Positions 61,612 through 64,000 of a stretch of DNA of 64,000 nucleotides are shown here, in pieces; position 1 is the stretch's first letter; every line of letters begins with the position of its first letter. The notes under the pieces are model-generated. The model was not told the origin of the DNA. It ran no database searches and saw only the letters and a program-made list of their open reading frames with translations. The stretch is from Platycnemis pennipes (Eukaryota > Arthropoda > Insecta > Odonata > Platycnemididae). Location of the stretch: contig OW121848.1 of NCBI GenBank assembly GCA_933228895.1, forward strand, positions 97,855,470 to 97,919,469, given 5' to 3'. The translations under genes were made by a program, and so were the position numbers.

Positions 61612-62247
61612 TTTTGTGGGGAAAGTGAGGAGCGAAATAATCGTACGATTCTGGTGTTGATATTGGATCATTGAAGGCCATACGGTAAGCGATGAATCCC
61701 GATGTTTTACGTTGAAAACATTTTTTTATGAGTGAAAACAATTATGTCATGTACGAAATTAATGATTCAGTGAATCAAATAATGCTGTCTTGTCTCAAGC
61801 GAACTAATTATTGTGGGATATAAGTAATCAATGATAGTGCATTATATATGCTGTTTAACTAACAAAATGACTTAAAAAGAATCATTGGTCATAGTAAATG
61901 TTTTGAGTTGGTAGTAATCTATCTGTAATATGATTGGAATTTAAGTACATGCCTGAATTCAAGGAACGTATGCTTTCAAAAGTAATACTTGGATTATTGC
62001 TGATTCAGTCTTGGTTTGTTGCATAAGTTATACATATATAAGTGACAATTTATGCCGTTGAGAGGTGATGGTAGGTGAAATATAAATACCTTATTTTTAT
62101 ATTATAAAAATAGTTGTAGGCTCTGCAAAAGCATGGATAATAAACATCATAATTAATAAAATCAGTCATTAATTTTATAAATTTTGTATTTTTTCAATTG
62201 AGGTAACTTTTTAAATTAATTTTTCAAGTCATCACAATAGTGATGTG

Positions 62248-63879
62248 CTATAATATGTCTGTCGCGTAAAGTCCCCATTGTGAGTCACTGAGAGAATTTA
62301 AAAATATTAATTTTGATAATCTTTTCCCAGTCAGGCGATTCCTCTTCTGTGTCATTATATTCCCTGCCTTGGAGAAGAGACTTTCAGATGGCATGGAAGT
62401 TGCCACAATTGGCAAGTTCTTCGTTGCTACTTGGAAGAGGACTGGATATAGTGATATACATTTATGCCACTCCTGGATTGGATCACTGTCTAATGAAAGA
62501 ACAGGGGACCCCAAGTACTGAGAAAGTTCACTTGGGACTCCGGTGTTCTCCATTAGCGATGCATTCATTCTTGTGGCCACCAGTTGTTTGTGATGGCTCC
62601 AGAGATCGAATTTACCACTTGGCAATCCACTCCCGGCATCATTGGTCTCACTGATTGAAATGGATTCTTCACATTGAATTTCTCTCATCATAGCTGACAC
62701 ATTTTTTATTGTTTTAGAGCATGAAATTGGATCCTTAAAGTGAAGTTTCTTGAATCGAGGACCCAATAAGGTGGCTGTGGCTACAATGCTTACACCCTCA
62801 ATTTGGCCAAATCTCTTTTGTATCTCATCCTGCAGATTCCTTTTTAGGTCACGACTAACATCAAGGCTTGGATTGGCAGCTTCAATATGTGCCTCTAAGC
62901 AGTGGACTAGAGCAATAACTTTGCTGTTTGTGACATATTTTGTCCCCGATATTTCAGTTGTAATTGACTCAATTGGCCTTAGCAACTCAATTATTTCCAT
63001 TACCACTTGTAACTGAGTTGCTGTAAGCATAGATGGTGCTTGTGGGAACTTGAGCAATACATTATTTACATGTTCACTTAGCTTAACAAATTGGTCAAGC
63101 ATATAAAAGGTGGAATTCCAGCGGGTTGGTATGTCCTGTTTAAGTCGCAGTATTTGGCCTTCTGATTTCCCACTCTCTAGCTGTAGTTTTCGCACCATAT
63201 CTGCTCCTGCAATGCATTGCTTAAACCAGGTAACAATGGCTTTTATGTGAGATATTCTTTCTGGTAGGCCAACTGTAAGCTCGATAGCTTTGCTTGGTAC
63301 TAGATTTAATGTATGCGCAAAACATGGCAAATGTTTTTTCTTGGAAAAAGTATCATGGATACTTTTCACGATGTTTGCGGCATTGTCAGTAACAACTGCC
63401 ATGACATTTTCCAGTGTAATGCTCCATTGTTCACAAACGCTCAAAAGTACTCTGGATAAATATTCTGAAGTGTGACTTTCTTTTAGCTCAGTGACACCTA
63501 TTGTTGCAGATACAAGATTTTTATTTTGTAGGTAATGCACTGTGATACCTAAGAAGCTTTTTGTATTGAGTGTCTCACTCCAAATATCTGTTGTTAATGT
63601 GAGATTGTCTGAAGAAGCTAGTGTTGTTCTATACATATTTGCCATAAGTTCATATTTTTCATCAATCATTGACGTAACTTTTCTTCTGCTTGGAACAGAA
63701 TATAGTGGCACAGTGACTTTCATGAGGTATTTGAATCCATCATCTTCCACATGGGAAAGGGGTAGAAGATCTTTGCAAATCATGTAAATTATGGCATTTG
63801 TAATTCTACCATTCCTATTTCCACCATCTGTATGGGAAAGAAGCATATGTGACATAATATTTTCCTTAATAATAAACAA
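62248..63879 (-). CDS. hAT-superfamily (ZBED-like) transposase, probably 3' exon
   Basis: 543 codons without a stop; numbering here is from codon 1, a TTG, and the first ATG is codon 9 (63855). It has the RNase H-like DDE pattern of hAT transposases: TTDIWSE (D about 98), VVTDNAANI (D about 165) with CFAHTLNLV just after, TRWNSTFYML, and the C-terminal dimerisation block EWHKCISLYPVLFQVATKNL, ATSMPSESLFSKAG (E about 499) and RNRLTGKRL. It cuts and pastes the element by double-strand cleavage and an 8-bp staggered insertion. The usual N-terminal BED zinc finger is absent. A TTTTCATAG acceptor at 63885 on the minus strand suggests an upstream exon past the window end. All catalytic residues are present, so activity is possible. 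Confidence 0.9.
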   Translation of the reverse strand: MFIIKENIMSHMLLSHTDGGNRNGRITNAIIYMICKDLLPLSHVEDDGFKYLMKVTVPLYSVPSRRKVTSMIDEKYELMANMYRTTLASSDNLTLTTDIWSETLNTKSFLGITVHYLQNKNLVSATIGVTELKESHTSEYLSRVLLSVCEQWSITLENVMAVVTDNAANIVKSIHDTFSKKKHLPCFAHTLNLVPSKAIELTVGLPERISHIKAIVTWFKQCIAGADMVRKLQLESGKSEGQILRLKQDIPTRWNSTFYMLDQFVKLSEHVNNVLLKFPQAPSMLTATQLQVVMEIIELLRPIESITTEISGTKYVTNSKVIALVHCLEAHIEAANPSLDVSRDLKRNLQDEIQKRFGQIEGVSIVATATLLGPRFKKLHFKDPISCSKTIKNVSAMMREIQCEESISISETNDAGSGLPSGKFDLWSHHKQLVATRMNASLMENTGVPSELSQYLGSPVLSLDSDPIQEWHKCISLYPVLFQVATKNLPIVATSMPSESLFSKAGNIMTQKRNRLTGKRLSKLIFLNSLSDSQWGLYATDIL

Positions 63880-63884
63880 ATTAT

Positions 63885-64000
63885 CTATGAAAATCCTAGT
63901 TAATACTCTCCATTTTATTTAGATGGCTAGGTTGCCTATAACATACCATCAATTATGGTAAATAACATACTGAGTCTTGAAGAGTTCTTTGAAGGAAGTC
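63885..64000 (-). other. probable intron of the hAT transposase gene, window edge
   Basis: The frame is closed by a TAA at 63919-63921 (minus strand), and a TTAACTAGG/TTTTCATAG branch-point plus acceptor-like sequence lies between it and the open frame. This is consistent with an intron separating a BED-finger exon that is not in the window. Confidence 0.45.

Larger units (their letters stand above)
61187..64000 (-). mobile_element. hAT transposon, one end and transposase visible, other end beyond the window
   Basis: The terminus TAGAGATGGGCGATTTTTC at 61187 has the hAT-type start shared with the MITE at 27742. It is followed by a 400-bp subterminal region rich in palindromes (61200-61620), about 600 bp of AT-rich filler, then the minus-strand transposase (62248-63879). 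The 5' part of the element, with any zinc-finger exon and the second terminal repeat, lies past 64000. The open transposase frame suggests recent activity. Confidence 0.85.

Overview
The window is animal nuclear DNA, most likely from an insect. It is AT-rich, with spliced genes, long introns and many degraded transposons. Nearly all of it belongs to one plus-strand gene, the orthologue of Drosophila osa (vertebrate ARID1A/ARID1B, BAF250), the ARID subunit that defines the BAF form of the SWI/SNF chromatin-remodelling complex. I cannot name the species. The CpG-rich first kilobase and the mix of DNA transposons, LINE ends and a 5S-derived element fit a medium-to-large arthropod genome.

Layout: 1-4619 is upstream or first-intron sequence with a dead retrotransposon tail. 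From 4620 to 55997 I resolve 21 osa coding exons. Their intron phases agree at every junction, and their lengths sum to 6603 nt, that is 2200 codons plus a stop. The first visible exon is in mid-protein (phase 0, no start codon), so the large N-terminal exon(s) lie upstream of the window. The ARID DNA-binding domain is split between exons at 24352 and 27451. The C-terminal BAF250_C/armadillo-like region is encoded by exons at 52345 and 53903. Between them lie low-complexity Gly/Pro/Gln exons typical of ARID1 proteins. A probable 3' UTR follows to about 58640.

The introns carry datable insertions. There are three 5'-truncated copies of one non-LTR retrotransposon family (7871, 21975, 39150; the last has a perfect 12-bp target duplication). 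There is a second LINE tail at 2650, a pogo-like MITE (10888), a hAT MITE with a target duplication (27742), a Tigger/pogo-like element (41926) and a 5S rRNA-derived SINE-like piece (45388).

Downstream of osa, 59 to 64 kb is a transposon cluster. It holds a MITE filled with degenerate CAGTTGCA repeats (59084), a snap-back palindromic MITE (60701) and one end of a hAT transposon. That hAT element has subterminal ATCATATGAT repeats and an open 543-codon transposase on the minus strand (62248-63879); it runs off the window. The most notable second-look items are the shared TAGAGATGGGC ends of the hAT element and the intronic MITE, the repeat-filled MITE, the 5S-derived insertion, the 42-nt micro-exon beside the ARID domain, and the in-frame tandem acceptors before the last exon.
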